Origin: Salipiger sp. IMCC34102 | Lineage (GTDB): Bacteria; Pseudomonadota; Alphaproteobacteria; Rhodobacterales; Rhodobacteraceae | Length of the DNA: 64,000 bases | NCBI RefSeq assembly: GCF_004145405.1 | Contig: NZ_SELQ01000004.1 | Location: 186,001-250,000, forward strand | Reading direction: 5' to 3' | Shown here: positions 45,713-55,266 of the stretch, in pieces | Layout of the letters: every line of letters begins with the position of its first letter | Position numbering within the stretch: the stretch's first letter is position 1 | Program-made: the position numbers and the translations under genes | Notes under the pieces: generated by a model | Database searches by the model: none | Seen by the model: only the letters and a program-made list of their open reading frames with translations | Told to the model about the DNA's origin: nothing

Positions 45713-46507
45713 ATGATCCTGAAACATGCAGCCGCCGCCTGTCTGGCGGCCATCGCCACGCTCGCGACCTTCTGGCCCGACGCGCCGGTGGCCGAAACCC
45801 GGCCGTTCCTGGCCAAGCGCGGCGCGCTCGTCGTTTCGCGCACGCCCGCGCAGCGCCCGCAGGCGGCCATGTCTCATGCGAGCCTTTTCGCGGGCCAGGC
45901 GGGGGGCAGCCTGTTCGCGCCCGTCGCGCCGCGCACCGATGCCGCCCCCGCCACCCGCCGTGCAAGCGCGGGCGGGCTCGTGTCCCCTTCGCAGCGGATC
46001 ATGCTGGCGGGCCCCACCGGCGGGGCGGACGTCCACCGCATCCGGCAGATCATCTCATACGCGGAATCGCGCAAGGACGGCTACGACGCGGTGGTCTGGG
46101 GGGCCCGCGTACCGCCGCCCGACCTGCCGACCCGCCTGACCATCGGCGAGATCTTCCGCTGGATCGACGAGACGCCCGGCCAGAACCACGCCATCGGGCG
46201 CTACCAGTTCATCCCGAGCACGCTGAGGCGGCTGGTGCAGCAGGCGGGGCTGAGCACCGATCACATCTTCTCGCCGGCGGTGCAGGATCAATTGGCCGAT
46301 ATCCTGCTAGCCGATGCCGGGCTGCACGATATCCGCGCGGGCCAGATCGGGCGGCACCGCTTCATGAACAACCTCGCGCGGATCTGGGCCGGTCTGCCGA
46401 CCTCCAGCGGCAAGTCCTACTACGATGGCCACGCGGGCAACCGCTCGACCATCACCTGGGCCCAGTTCGACGCCGAAATGCGGCAGATCTTTCCCGACCG
46501 GGGCTGA
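45713..46507 (+). CDS. Exported lysozyme-like protein
   Basis: The 264-residue protein has a signal peptide (cleavage near PVAE), a low-complexity linker to about residue 100 and a C-terminal lysozyme-like fold: IISYAESRKDGYDAV with a plausible catalytic Glu, GEIFRWIDETPGQNHAIGRY and YQFIPSTLRRLV. This segment is typical of phage endolysin-related muramidases retained in Rhodobacteraceae chromosomes. No holin or other phage gene is nearby. Confidence 0.8.
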   Translation: MILKHAAAACLAAIATLATFWPDAPVAETRPFLAKRGALVVSRTPAQRPQAAMSHASLFAGQAGGSLFAPVAPRTDAAPATRRASAGGLVSPSQRIMLAGPTGGADVHRIRQIISYAESRKDGYDAVVWGARVPPPDLPTRLTIGEIFRWIDETPGQNHAIGRYQFIPSTLRRLVQQAGLSTDHIFSPAVQDQLADILLADAGLHDIRAGQIGRHRFMNNLARIWAGLPTSSGKSYYDGHAGNRSTITWAQFDAEMRQIFPDRG

Positions 46508-46729
46508 AGGCCCGGACCAGGCCCGTGGTTGGCGCGACACGGGGCCGGGCGTAGCACGGCTGGCGGTCGCCAAGGCGCGCGGTCGGACAAGGGCCGCCGC
46601 ACCGCCTGCGCCTGCCTTCCCGCAGCCGCGAGCAAGTGTGCCGTCCCCGATCCCGCACCCGGGCGCATGCCGCGCGCGCCCTGGTTCGTCACGCTGGACG
46701 ATGGAGGGCAGGGGGCATAAGGCAGATAC

Positions 46730-48127
46730 ATGAGACGCCACGCCGAATCCTACCTGACCCACCTGCGCAAGCTCTCGGTGCTGGGCGCGCCGCTGGTGGC
46801 GAGCAACCTCGCGCAGTTCGCGATCCACATCAGCGACACCGTGATGCTGGGGTGGTACGACGTGACGGCGCTGGCCGCGGCCACGGTCGCCACCTCGATC
46901 TTCATCGTCATCTTCCTGATGGGGGCGGGCTTCTCTCAGGCGGTCACGCCGCTCGTCGCCGCAGCCTCCGAGGCCGGCGACACCCGCACCATCCGCCGCG
47001 TCACCCGCATGGGCGTCTGGCTCTCGATCCTCTTCGGTGTTCTCGTGGCGCTTCCCTTCTTCGCGGCAGAGCGGATCCTGCTGGCCATCGGCCAGACCGA
47101 CACGGTCGCCGCATTGGGGGCGGATTACCTGCGCATCGCTGTCCTGGGCATGGCGCCCGCGCTGATCGTGATGACGCTCAAGGCGTTCCTGGTCGCGCTC
47201 GAACTGACCGCCTTCATCCTGTGGTCCACGATCATCGCGGCGGTGCTGAACATCGGCCTGAACTACGTGCTGATCTTCGGCAATTTCGGTGCGCCGGAAC
47301 TGGGCATCAGGGGGGCCGCCATCGCCTCCGTCACGATGCAGAGCGCCACCGTGCTGGTGCTGATCGTCTACATCCTGCGCCGCCTGCCGGAACATCAGCT
47401 GCTGCGCAATCCGCTGCGCCCCGATCCGCAGATCATGGCGCGCGTGTTCCGGCTTGGCCTGCCGATCGGGCTGACCTCCCTGGCCGAAGGCGGGCTCTTC
47501 GCCGTCAGTTCCATCATGATGGGCTGGATTTCCGAGATCGCCCTGGCCTCCCACGGGATCGCCATGCAGATCACCTCGCTGGCGTTCATGGTCCACATCG
47601 CCGTCAGCCAGGCCGCCACCGTCCGGGCCGGGCGGGCGCTGGGCCGCCGGGACGAGATCGGCCTGCGGCGCGGGGCCATCGCCGCCTTCGCCCTGTCGGG
47701 CGCCTTCGTCGGCGTCACCATCCTGGCCTTCCTGCTGATCCCGCAGACGCTGGTAGGGCTGTTCGTCGAGCCGGGCGATCCGGCCCTTCCGCAGATCCTG
47801 ACGCTCGGGGCGTCGTTGCTGGCGCTGGCGGCCCTGTTCCAGGTCGTCGATGCGGCGCAGGTCGTGGCGCTGGGCCTGCTGCGCGGCGTTCAGGACACGA
47901 CCGTGCCGATGGTCATCGCCGTTCTCAGCTACTGGGCGCTCGCGATCCCGTTGAGCTACGTCATGGCCTTCCCGCTGGGGCTGGGCCCGCAGGGGCTGTG
48001 GCTTGGCCTCACCCTGGGGCTGGCCGTCGCTGCGATCTGCATGACCGGGCGTTTCGTCCTGATGCGCGCCCGGACGGCGCTTCCGCTGGAACCGAATGAA
48101 ACCGCGCCCGTTGGCCCCCATGTTTGA
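46730..48127 (+). CDS. MATE-family efflux transporter (NorM-like)
   Basis: The 465-residue protein has twelve hydrophobic segments and the NorM-type start LSVLGAPLVASNLAQFAIH with ISDTVMLGWYDVTALAA in helix 2. It exports cationic compounds with Na+ or H+. It belongs to a different subgroup than the MATE at 36207. Its end overlaps the DedA start by eight bases. The 222 bases before it hold no gene. Confidence 0.9.
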   Translation: MRRHAESYLTHLRKLSVLGAPLVASNLAQFAIHISDTVMLGWYDVTALAAATVATSIFIVIFLMGAGFSQAVTPLVAAASEAGDTRTIRRVTRMGVWLSILFGVLVALPFFAAERILLAIGQTDTVAALGADYLRIAVLGMAPALIVMTLKAFLVALELTAFILWSTIIAAVLNIGLNYVLIFGNFGAPELGIRGAAIASVTMQSATVLVLIVYILRRLPEHQLLRNPLRPDPQIMARVFRLGLPIGLTSLAEGGLFAVSSIMMGWISEIALASHGIAMQITSLAFMVHIAVSQAATVRAGRALGRRDEIGLRRGAIAAFALSGAFVGVTILAFLLIPQTLVGLFVEPGDPALPQILTLGASLLALAALFQVVDAAQVVALGLLRGVQDTTVPMVIAVLSYWALAIPLSYVMAFPLGLGPQGLWLGLTLGLAVAAICMTGRFVLMRARTALPLEPNETAPVGPHV

Positions 48128-48731
48128 TCTCATCACCCAGTTGATCGACCGCTTCGGCGCCTTTGGCGTCGGCCTCGTGATGCTGCTCGAGAACGTCTTT
48201 CCGCCGATCCCCTCGGAACTGGTGATGCCGCTCGCAGGCTTCCAGGCCGCGCGCGGAGAGATGTCGCTGATCGCCATCTTCGTCATGGGCACCATCGGCG
48301 CGGTCTTGGGCGCCTACCTGTGGTACCTGGTCGGCCGCACGCTGGGGCGCCGCAGGCTCGAGGCGTTCATCGACCGCCACGGCGTCTGGCTGACCCTGAC
48401 CCGCGACGACATCACCAATGCCATCGAATGGTTCGACCGCCACGACAAGGCGGCGGTCTTCTTCGGGCGCTTCGTGCCGGGGGTGCGGACGCTGATCTCG
48501 GTCCCTGCGGGGCTGAGCGGGATGGGGCAGGGGGTGTTCTTCCTCTACACGGCGCTCGGCAGCGCGATCTGGAACGCCGCGCTGATCGGCGCGGGCTACA
48601 TCCTGTCGGCCAACTACGAACTGGTCGCGGCCTTCCTCAATCCCGTCACCAACATCCTGCTGGCGGCCCTCGTCGGCTGGTACCTGTTCCGCGTCGCCCG
48701 CCAGCTTCTGCGGGGCCGCCGCGACCCCTGA
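48120..48731 (+). CDS. DedA-family membrane protein
   Basis: The 203-residue protein has the DedA (SNARE-associated, PF09335) signature: ENVFPPIPSELVMPLAGF near the N-terminus, GAYLWYLVGRTLG and FFGRFVPGVRTLISVPAG. DedA proteins are undecaprenyl-phosphate or phospholipid-handling transporters linked to envelope integrity and membrane potential. Coupled to the MATE gene by overlap. Confidence 0.92.
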   Translation: MFDLITQLIDRFGAFGVGLVMLLENVFPPIPSELVMPLAGFQAARGEMSLIAIFVMGTIGAVLGAYLWYLVGRTLGRRRLEAFIDRHGVWLTLTRDDITNAIEWFDRHDKAAVFFGRFVPGVRTLISVPAGLSGMGQGVFFLYTALGSAIWNAALIGAGYILSANYELVAAFLNPVTNILLAALVGWYLFRVARQLLRGRRDP

Positions 48732-48776
48732 TCCTTGTCGACGGTCCCGCGACGCGCTGTTCCGGGGCGCGCCGCG

Positions 48777-49040
48777 TCACTTTCGGCGTAAGGAGCGGAA
48801 AAGTCGCCAGATCAGGACGAACAATGACGTCGGCGCGATCACGACGCCGGCGAGGATCACCACCACGAAGGCGGATTCGACGCCCTCGGAACAATACGGA
48901 CTGACGGAGATGAAGGTCGCCCCACAATAGGACAACACGCCCCACGATCCGGCGAGCACCGCCGATATGCCTGCCAGACACAGTCCCACGGGCCAGAGGT
49001 AGGTGCCGTAGTCCGTCTTCGTCGACCGTCTATCGTTCAT
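48777..49040 (-). CDS. Small membrane protein, unknown
   Basis: The 87-residue protein has two hydrophobic segments (about residues 14-35 and 55-77) separated by a short Cys-containing loop (YCGATFISVSPYCSEG) and a basic C-terminus (RSLRRK). No strong ribosome-binding site is seen at 49040; a longer frame to 49067 is possible. The next 207 bases to 49248 contain nothing recognisable. Confidence 0.6.
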   Translation of the reverse strand: MNDRRSTKTDYGTYLWPVGLCLAGISAVLAGSWGVLSYCGATFISVSPYCSEGVESAFVVVILAGVVIAPTSLFVLIWRLFRSLRRK

Positions 49041-49247
49041 CCTGCACCGCCAGTCTTCGGCTATCACTCGATCCTCGAATGTCGGCAGGCCCTGTCTTGG
49101 TTCCGCCCGACCAACCTCGCACGTACGTGGCGCGGAGGATCATCGCGCAAGATTTTGCCGGACGTATGGGATCTGCGTCATCGACCTGCCAGGGCCATTG
49201 TTTCGCCTCATGCGCGATCCCGGCTCCTGCGCCGGTAGCGCGAGAAG

Positions 49248-49667
49248 TCACTCCTCGCCCGCGCCCCGGGCCTTCATCATCCGGTCGGCCTTCTTGCGCA
49301 CCAGGGTGGAGCGCAGGTCGTGCATCGCCAGCAGCAGCGTGTCGGTGACCTCCTCGAGCTGCGCATCGCTGGCCTTGGACTGCGCCCATTGGGTGGTCAG
49401 GTTCAGATGATCCACCGCGCGGTGGATGTCGTCGATGTCGCGCCGGGCCAGAAGCGCCACGCGTTCGTCCAGCCAGCCCTGGATCGCTGCGATGTCGTCG
49501 TCCGACAGCTGGCGGTCGCCCTGGGGTTTCACCTCTCCGTTGCGGACGTTGACGGTCGCCAGCTGGTCCATCTCGATCCGGCGCTGGCGGTTGTCGGTAT
49601 CGACGCGGAACACGAGCGCGCCGTTCTCCCGGATGCGAAAGTAATAGTCTGGAAGATCCGTACTCAT
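49248..49667 (-). CDS. Conserved hypothetical soluble protein
   Basis: The 139-residue protein begins with a beta-hairpin (YYFRIRENGALVFRVDTDN) and continues with a four-helix segment rich in Asp, Leu and Arg, ending RMMKARGAGEE. The pattern is conserved in Rhodobacteraceae but has no domain name that I recognise. It lies 49 bases beyond the aminotransferase stop on the same strand... the aminotransferase is downstream-oriented, so the two are separate minus-strand units. Confidence 0.7.
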   Translation of the reverse strand: MSTDLPDYYFRIRENGALVFRVDTDNRQRRIEMDQLATVNVRNGEVKPQGDRQLSDDDIAAIQGWLDERVALLARRDIDDIHRAVDHLNLTTQWAQSKASDAQLEEVTDTLLLAMHDLRSTLVRKKADRMMKARGAGEE

Positions 49668-49716
49668 GGCACCCGTAACCTCTTGCCGGGTCAGTCTAAC
49701 CGCCGGGACGCCGCGA

Positions 49717-50946
<1,230 letters not shown>

Positions 50947-51009
50947 TCAGGGGTGTTCATGACATAGGATGACCCCGCGAGGCACTGCAAGCACCAAGGA
51001 GACAGGCTG

Positions 51010-51399
51010 ATGGACGACGACCAGTGGTACAGCGACGAAGCGGCGACCTTCGGTGATCGCCTGACCGCCGCGCGCGAGGGCGCCGAGCTGAGCCAGGACG
51101 ACCTCGCCCGCAGGCTCGGCGTGAAGACCGCCACCCTGCGCAGCTGGGAAGAGGACCTCAAGGAGCCGCGGGCCAACCGCCTGGCCACCATGTCGGGCAT
51201 GCTGGGCGTGTCCCTGCGGTGGCTTCTGACCGGCGAAGGTGTTGGCGTCGCCGCCCCCACCGACAGCACCGGCGTGCCCCCCGAAGCCGCCGACCTGGTG
51301 CGAGAGCTGCGCGACCTGCGCCTGTCGATGGCCCGCGATACCGAAACGCTCGAACGGATCGAACGGCGTCTGCGCTCTGTGCTGGGACAATCCGAGTGA
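51010..51399 (+). CDS. XRE-family helix-turn-helix regulator
   Basis: The 129-residue protein has a Cro/CI-type HTH at residues about 13-67 (FGDRLTAAREGAELSQDDLA, GVKTATLRSWEED) and a Ser/Leu-rich C-terminal helix with ERIERRL. It overlaps sdhE by GTGA. The cupin-like effector domain common in longer relatives is absent. Its targets are unknown. Confidence 0.88.
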   Translation: MDDDQWYSDEAATFGDRLTAAREGAELSQDDLARRLGVKTATLRSWEEDLKEPRANRLATMSGMLGVSLRWLLTGEGVGVAAPTDSTGVPPEAADLVRELRDLRLSMARDTETLERIERRLRSVLGQSE

Positions 51400-51683
51400 G
51401 CGATCCCGCCGATCCCGTGGAGGTGGCCCGCCGCCGCTTGCGCATGCGCTCCATGCGGCGCGGCATCAAGGAGATGGACCTGATCCTCTCCGCCTTCGCC
51501 GAGGCGCAGCTGCCCCGGATGACGGCCGCCGAACTGGCCACCTACGAGGCGATGCTCGACCAAAGCGATCTGGACATCTACCGGTGGGTGTCGGGCCAGG
51601 ACGTCCCGCCCGCCGAATTCGCGCCGCTCGTCGGGCAGATTTCCAAGCTGGCGGTGGGGCTTACGTCACCGCGCGGGGTTTAA
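51396..51683 (+). CDS. sdhE: SdhE FAD assembly factor of succinate dehydrogenase
   Basis: The 95-residue protein carries the diagnostic RRGIKEMD segment (RGxxE, residues about 19-23) and a Y-W-G pattern (IYRWVSGQDVP). SdhE promotes covalent FAD attachment to SdhA. The GTG start lies inside the stop of the XRE gene. No sdh operon is in the window. Confidence 0.93.
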   Translation: MSDPADPVEVARRRLRMRSMRRGIKEMDLILSAFAEAQLPRMTAAELATYEAMLDQSDLDIYRWVSGQDVPPAEFAPLVGQISKLAVGLTSPRGV

Positions 51684-51691
51684 CGGAAATT

Positions 51692-51709
51692 TTGACAATT
51701 GCGCGCAAT
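51692..51709 (+). promoter_or_regulatory. Promoter -35 with adjacent 12-bp palindrome
   Basis: TTGACA at 51692-51697 is directly followed by the perfect palindrome ATTGCGCGCAAT (51698-51709), within 32-49 bases of the MarR-gene start at 51741. This is the typical geometry of a MarR autoregulatory operator sitting in its own promoter. Confidence 0.6.
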
Positions 51710-51740
51710 GTGCACCCGTTCGCATGGATGGAGCACCGCA

Positions 51741-52262
51741 ATGACCCTGCACCGCAAGATCGGCGCGCCCACGCCCGCGCCGTTGAAGGCGCCGGCCTCG
51801 GCGGCCTTCATGGACAGTTTCCTCGACAGCCTGACCCTGGTGGAACGTCTGCACCGGCTTCTGGCCGACGTCATCAAGGATGAATTCGAACGGATCGGCA
51901 TCCTCGAGATCAACGCCGTCCAGGCGCTCCTTCTGTTCAACGTGGGCGACAACGAAGTGACCGCCGGCGAGTTGAAGTCCCGCGGCTACTACCAGGGGTC
52001 GAACGTCAGCTACAATCTCAAGAAGCTGGTCGAAAGCGGCTACATGCACCACCAGCGATCCGAGATCGACAGGCGGTCGGTCCGGGTCCGCCTGACCGCG
52101 AAAGGGCGCAACATCCACGACATCGTGGCGGAACTCTTCTCCACCCATTCCGATCGTCTGCTGACGCGCGGCGTGATGGACCAATCCGGGATCGAGGACA
52201 TCAATGCGTCCCTGCGCCGGATGGAACGCTACTGGACGGAACAAATCCGTTACATCTACTGA
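51741..52262 (+). CDS. MarR-family regulator (LdtR-type)
   Basis: The 173-residue winged-helix protein contains the very conserved block EINAVQALLLFNVGDNEVTA, then GELKSRGYYQGSNVSYNLKK and the SEIDRRSVRVRLT wing. This sequence is characteristic of the LdtR-type MarR subgroup of Rhizobiales and Rhodobacterales, which regulates envelope or cell-wall remodelling genes in the species studied. The start at 51741 matches the family start more closely than an upstream ATG at 51699. Confidence 0.88.
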   Translation: MTLHRKIGAPTPAPLKAPASAAFMDSFLDSLTLVERLHRLLADVIKDEFERIGILEINAVQALLLFNVGDNEVTAGELKSRGYYQGSNVSYNLKKLVESGYMHHQRSEIDRRSVRVRLTAKGRNIHDIVAELFSTHSDRLLTRGVMDQSGIEDINASLRRMERYWTEQIRYIY

Positions 52263-52391
52263 ATCGGCGGTCTTGCTTCGACGCCATTTACCCTTCGTTT
52301 ACCAGCGCGCCGCATTGTCAAATCAACCGCATCGCGGGGACCTGACCCCCAAACGAATGCGGCGGATCGAGCAGGTAACGGAGCAACGACC

Positions 52392-52622
52392 ATGAAACTC
52401 AAGGATGAATTAAGCTACGTGGAAGCCGCGGCGATACAGGCCCGCGCGCTGAATTTCCCCGGCCTGGCGGAAGCCTTCGAGCTTGTCGCGAAGACGCTTC
52501 GCGATGAATTGGGCGAGCGGTCGACGACCGAACCCCGCGACCGGGCAGAGACTCCTTCGGGTGTCGCGGACGGGGGGGAGGGTCCGCGCGGCCCGCGCAT
52601 CGGTCAGACCGTCGCCGCGTAA
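52392..52622 (+). CDS. Small hypothetical protein
   Basis: The 76-residue protein has an N-terminal helical part (KDELSYVEAAAIQARALNFP, then GLAEAFELVAKTL) and a low-complexity Gly/Arg/Pro-rich tail. A GGAGCAACGACC leader precedes the ATG. It lies 130 bases after the MarR gene. Function is unknown. Confidence 0.6.
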   Translation: MKLKDELSYVEAAAIQARALNFPGLAEAFELVAKTLRDELGERSTTEPRDRAETPSGVADGGEGPRGPRIGQTVAA

Positions 52623-52651
52623 ATCCGGCACCCCGGGCGATGGATGGACGC

Positions 52652-53347
52652 TCAGCCCGCGTTCCCACGCGTCCCTCCGCCCAGCATCTGCGTGCCCAGC
52701 TCGCGGATCAGCTTGCGCCGCATCGCCGCCTCGTAATCCTCGAAGCTGTTCGCAACCTCGATGAACGCCCCGGGACCGCGGATCACTTCCTCGCGGAAGA
52801 AGGGGATCAGGTCGACCTCTCCTTCGAAATCGGCGGCGTTGACCACGAGGCCGTTGACCGTCACGCCCTCGAAGGGAAAGGCGGCATAGGCTTCCGCCGG
52901 GCCGAAGCCTTCGTTGCTGACCCCGTCGCCCGCCACGTCGATGGTCGAGAACAGGCAGGAAGGTCCGCTTTGCAACAGGCCCGCCGCGTGACCCAGCGCA
53001 TAGCCCAGGGCGGTCGGCAAGTCGTCGCGGCTGCGCAGGCTGCCTGCCACGCGGGCAGACAGATCCGCCAGATCGTCAGGCCCTTCGATGACGGTCCAGG
53101 GCGCCAGGCTCACCTGGTTCCAGCGCCCGGACCATTCGAAGATCGTCACGGCGACGGGGTCGGGGCTGGCGAAGAAGGCCGCGGCCACGTCCTCTGCCAC
53201 CAGCGCCGCCGCAAGGCCCTGCCGCTGCAGCGCGTCCTCCTGCGCATCCACCGAAGAGGACACGTCCAAGGCCAGGACCAGCGCCAGGCGACAGGCCTCC
53301 GCCGGGGTGGCCAGGGGGGCCAGCCCTGCAAGCCAGCCCCAGCGCAT
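52652..53347 (-). CDS. DUF1194 secreted VWA-type protein, copy 2
   Basis: The 231-residue paralogue of the protein at 40183 has a signal peptide (cleavage near AEA), the MIDAS motif DVSSS at residues 28-32 and the DUF1194 ending GPGAFIEVANSFEDYEAAM. The start at 53347 overlaps the gloA stop by one base (TGATG), so it is translationally coupled to gloA. Confidence 0.9.
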   Translation of the reverse strand: MRWGWLAGLAPLATPAEACRLALVLALDVSSSVDAQEDALQRQGLAAALVAEDVAAAFFASPDPVAVTIFEWSGRWNQVSLAPWTVIEGPDDLADLSARVAGSLRSRDDLPTALGYALGHAAGLLQSGPSCLFSTIDVAGDGVSNEGFGPAEAYAAFPFEGVTVNGLVVNAADFEGEVDLIPFFREEVIRGPGAFIEVANSFEDYEAAMRRKLIRELGTQMLGGGTRGNAG

Positions 53348-53775
53348 CACCAGCTTCCGGTGTTTTCCATGCTGGCCCAGGGTTCCTGAGCGGGCAGCGC
53401 GTCGCCTTCCTGCAAGAGCTCGACCGAGATGTTGTCCGGCGACCGCACGAAGGCCATCCGACCGTCGCGGGGCGGGCGGTTGATCGTCACGCCGTTGTCC
53501 TGCAGGTGCTGGCACATCTCGTAGATGTTGGGCACGCTGTAGGCCAGGTGGCCGAAGTGGCGGCTGTCGTCGGGCAGGGCGTCGTCGCCATCCCAGTTGT
53601 GCGTCAGCTCGACGGGGCAATCCTCGTCGCCTTCGGCGGCCATGAAGATCAGCGAGAACCGCCCTTCCTCGACGTCGTTGCGGCGAATCTCGCGCAGGCC
53701 GAGCAGTTCGTAGAAGGCCATGGATTTCTCCAGATCCTTCACGCGGACCATCGTGTGCAGATACTTGGTGGGCAT
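53347..53775 (-). CDS. gloA: Lactoylglutathione lyase (glyoxalase I)
   Basis: The 142-residue metalloenzyme isomerises the methylglyoxal-glutathione hemithioacetal to S-lactoylglutathione. The two beta-alpha-beta-beta-beta modules are visible (TMVRVKDLEKSMAFYELLGL and HLAYSVPNIYEMCQHL); metal ligands His, Glu and His fall in HTMVR, VELTHNW and HLAYS/VELLQ positions. Length is normal for the family. Confidence 0.9.
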   Translation of the reverse strand: MPTKYLHTMVRVKDLEKSMAFYELLGLREIRRNDVEEGRFSLIFMAAEGDEDCPVELTHNWDGDDALPDDSRHFGHLAYSVPNIYEMCQHLQDNGVTINRPPRDGRMAFVRSPDNISVELLQEGDALPAQEPWASMENTGSW

Positions 53776-53835
53776 GCGCCGTTCCTCCTTGATATGTCCG
53801 CCCTCGACCTAGCGTGGGACGGGCGGGGGCCAAGG

Positions 53836-55266
53836 TCAGAACGCGGAGCGCAGATCGAAGCCCAGGCTGATATAGTCGCGATCGAAGAGCGCGATGTCCG
53901 ACCGGGTGCGGCTTGCTTCCAGTTGGGCCACGGGACGGAACCCGTAGTATTCGACCTGCCCGATCTCGGCCTCCGCCGTCAGGGTCAGCGTGTCGTCGGT
54001 CCGGGGACCTCCCGTCAGCGACGAGAACGTGAAGTCGCGCCGCTCGACCGATGCGCCGAAGGCCAGACCCAGACCCAAGACCGGCGCGTCCAGCAGGTAG
54101 TCGACCCCGGCCGTGACGGAGTCGTACTCCCGCTCGGGGCTGTCCGACCGGCTGACCCGTCCGCTCAACCCCAAAGAGAGCAGATTGCCCCCCTGCAGGA
54201 CCCGGTCGACTGATCCGCCAAGGCGGAAACTGAACGCGTCGTCGAAATCATCCTCCGCAAAGGTCTTCTGCGCACCCGCGAACACGCGCAACAGCGACCG
54301 GTCGTCGACCTGCACCGACTGTCCGACGCTGGTATCAAGAAACTGCGTGTAGGGACTGCCGCCGTACCAAGTCTGCCCGATCCGGGCGTTGAAACTGGTC
54401 GGCGCAAGCCCCTCCCGCAGGATCCGGCGGTGGCGCAGGCCGAAGGACAGTTGCACGAAGGCGTAATCCGACCCGTCAATATCGCGCAAACCGGCGGCGG
54501 AGTCGAAATCGCCTCTCGCCTCCTGCGCGCGTGCGGCCTCCTCCAGGTCGTCGCGGGCGCCCGACGACAGGGTATAGGTCGTGGTATCCAGCGAGACATC
54601 CGCGAAGGTGGTCGCGACCTCGCTTTGCGACAGGCGGTAGCGGGCGGTGCCGCCCAATTCGAACGCGAGGCCCGAGAGCGCCTGCGCATCGCGCGACAAC
54701 GTCAGCTCGAACGGCAGGCCCAGCAGGAAGGAGGTCTCCGATTGCGATCCGTTGTTGATGTTGGACGAGGGCCGCACCCCGAACCGCAGATCCAGCGAAA
54801 GCGGGTTCAACTGCCGCACCACGCGGAAATCCTCGGCGACAGCCTCGGCCTCGACATCGTCCGGGGCCAGTTGGCGCGCGCGGCGCAGCCAGACCTGTGA
54901 CCGGGTGTAGCGGCCCAGCTCGAAGGTGGCACGCGCCGCGGTCCGGGCCGCGACGAAGCGGATTTCGGGATCCTCGGCCGCGGCAAAGGCCCGCCCGGCC
55001 AGTTCCGCCGTCTGGGGCAGGTCGCCCTCGGCCAAGGTGATCCGCGCGGCGAGGATCAACGCCACCGGGTCCTCGGGGTCGCGGATCAGCAGCGCCTCCA
55101 CGATCCGCCGGGCGTCTTCCAGCGCGCCCGCGGCGATTAGCTCGGCGCCCAGCGCGCGGGTCTCCTCCAGCGTGAGGTCCTGCGCCTGCGCAGGTCCCGT
55201 GGAAAAGGTCCCAAGCGCGGTCACGACGGCGATAGCGCGCGTCAGTCGACGTAACGCGGTGCTCAT
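53836..55266 (-). CDS. Slam-like outer-membrane surface lipoprotein translocon
   Basis: The 476-residue protein has a signal peptide (1-28), an N-terminal TPR-like helical domain (about 30-155: ALEDARRIVEALLIRDPEDP, AAEDPEIRFVAARTAARATF) and a C-terminal beta-barrel of about 315 residues ending in Phe (SAF). The barrel begins LRFGVRPSSNINNGSQSETS, the pattern of Slam (surface lipoprotein assembly modifier, DUF560, T11SS) proteins. Slam proteins move surface lipoproteins across the outer membrane. It follows its probable substrate by an ATGA overlap. The match to Slam is from architecture and motif; no alignment was done. Confidence 0.85.
   Translation of the reverse strand: MSTALRRLTRAIAVVTALGTFSTGPAQAQDLTLEETRALGAELIAAGALEDARRIVEALLIRDPEDPVALILAARITLAEGDLPQTAELAGRAFAAAEDPEIRFVAARTAARATFELGRYTRSQVWLRRARQLAPDDVEAEAVAEDFRVVRQLNPLSLDLRFGVRPSSNINNGSQSETSFLLGLPFELTLSRDAQALSGLAFELGGTARYRLSQSEVATTFADVSLDTTTYTLSSGARDDLEEAARAQEARGDFDSAAGLRDIDGSDYAFVQLSFGLRHRRILREGLAPTSFNARIGQTWYGGSPYTQFLDTSVGQSVQVDDRSLLRVFAGAQKTFAEDDFDDAFSFRLGGSVDRVLQGGNLLSLGLSGRVSRSDSPEREYDSVTAGVDYLLDAPVLGLGLAFGASVERRDFTFSSLTGGPRTDDTLTLTAEAEIGQVEYYGFRPVAQLEASRTRSDIALFDRDYISLGFDLRSAF

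Noticed and set aside
49079-49248. Possible gene in the gap after the small membrane protein
   Set aside because: Only non-conserved shadow frames; nothing to support a gene.
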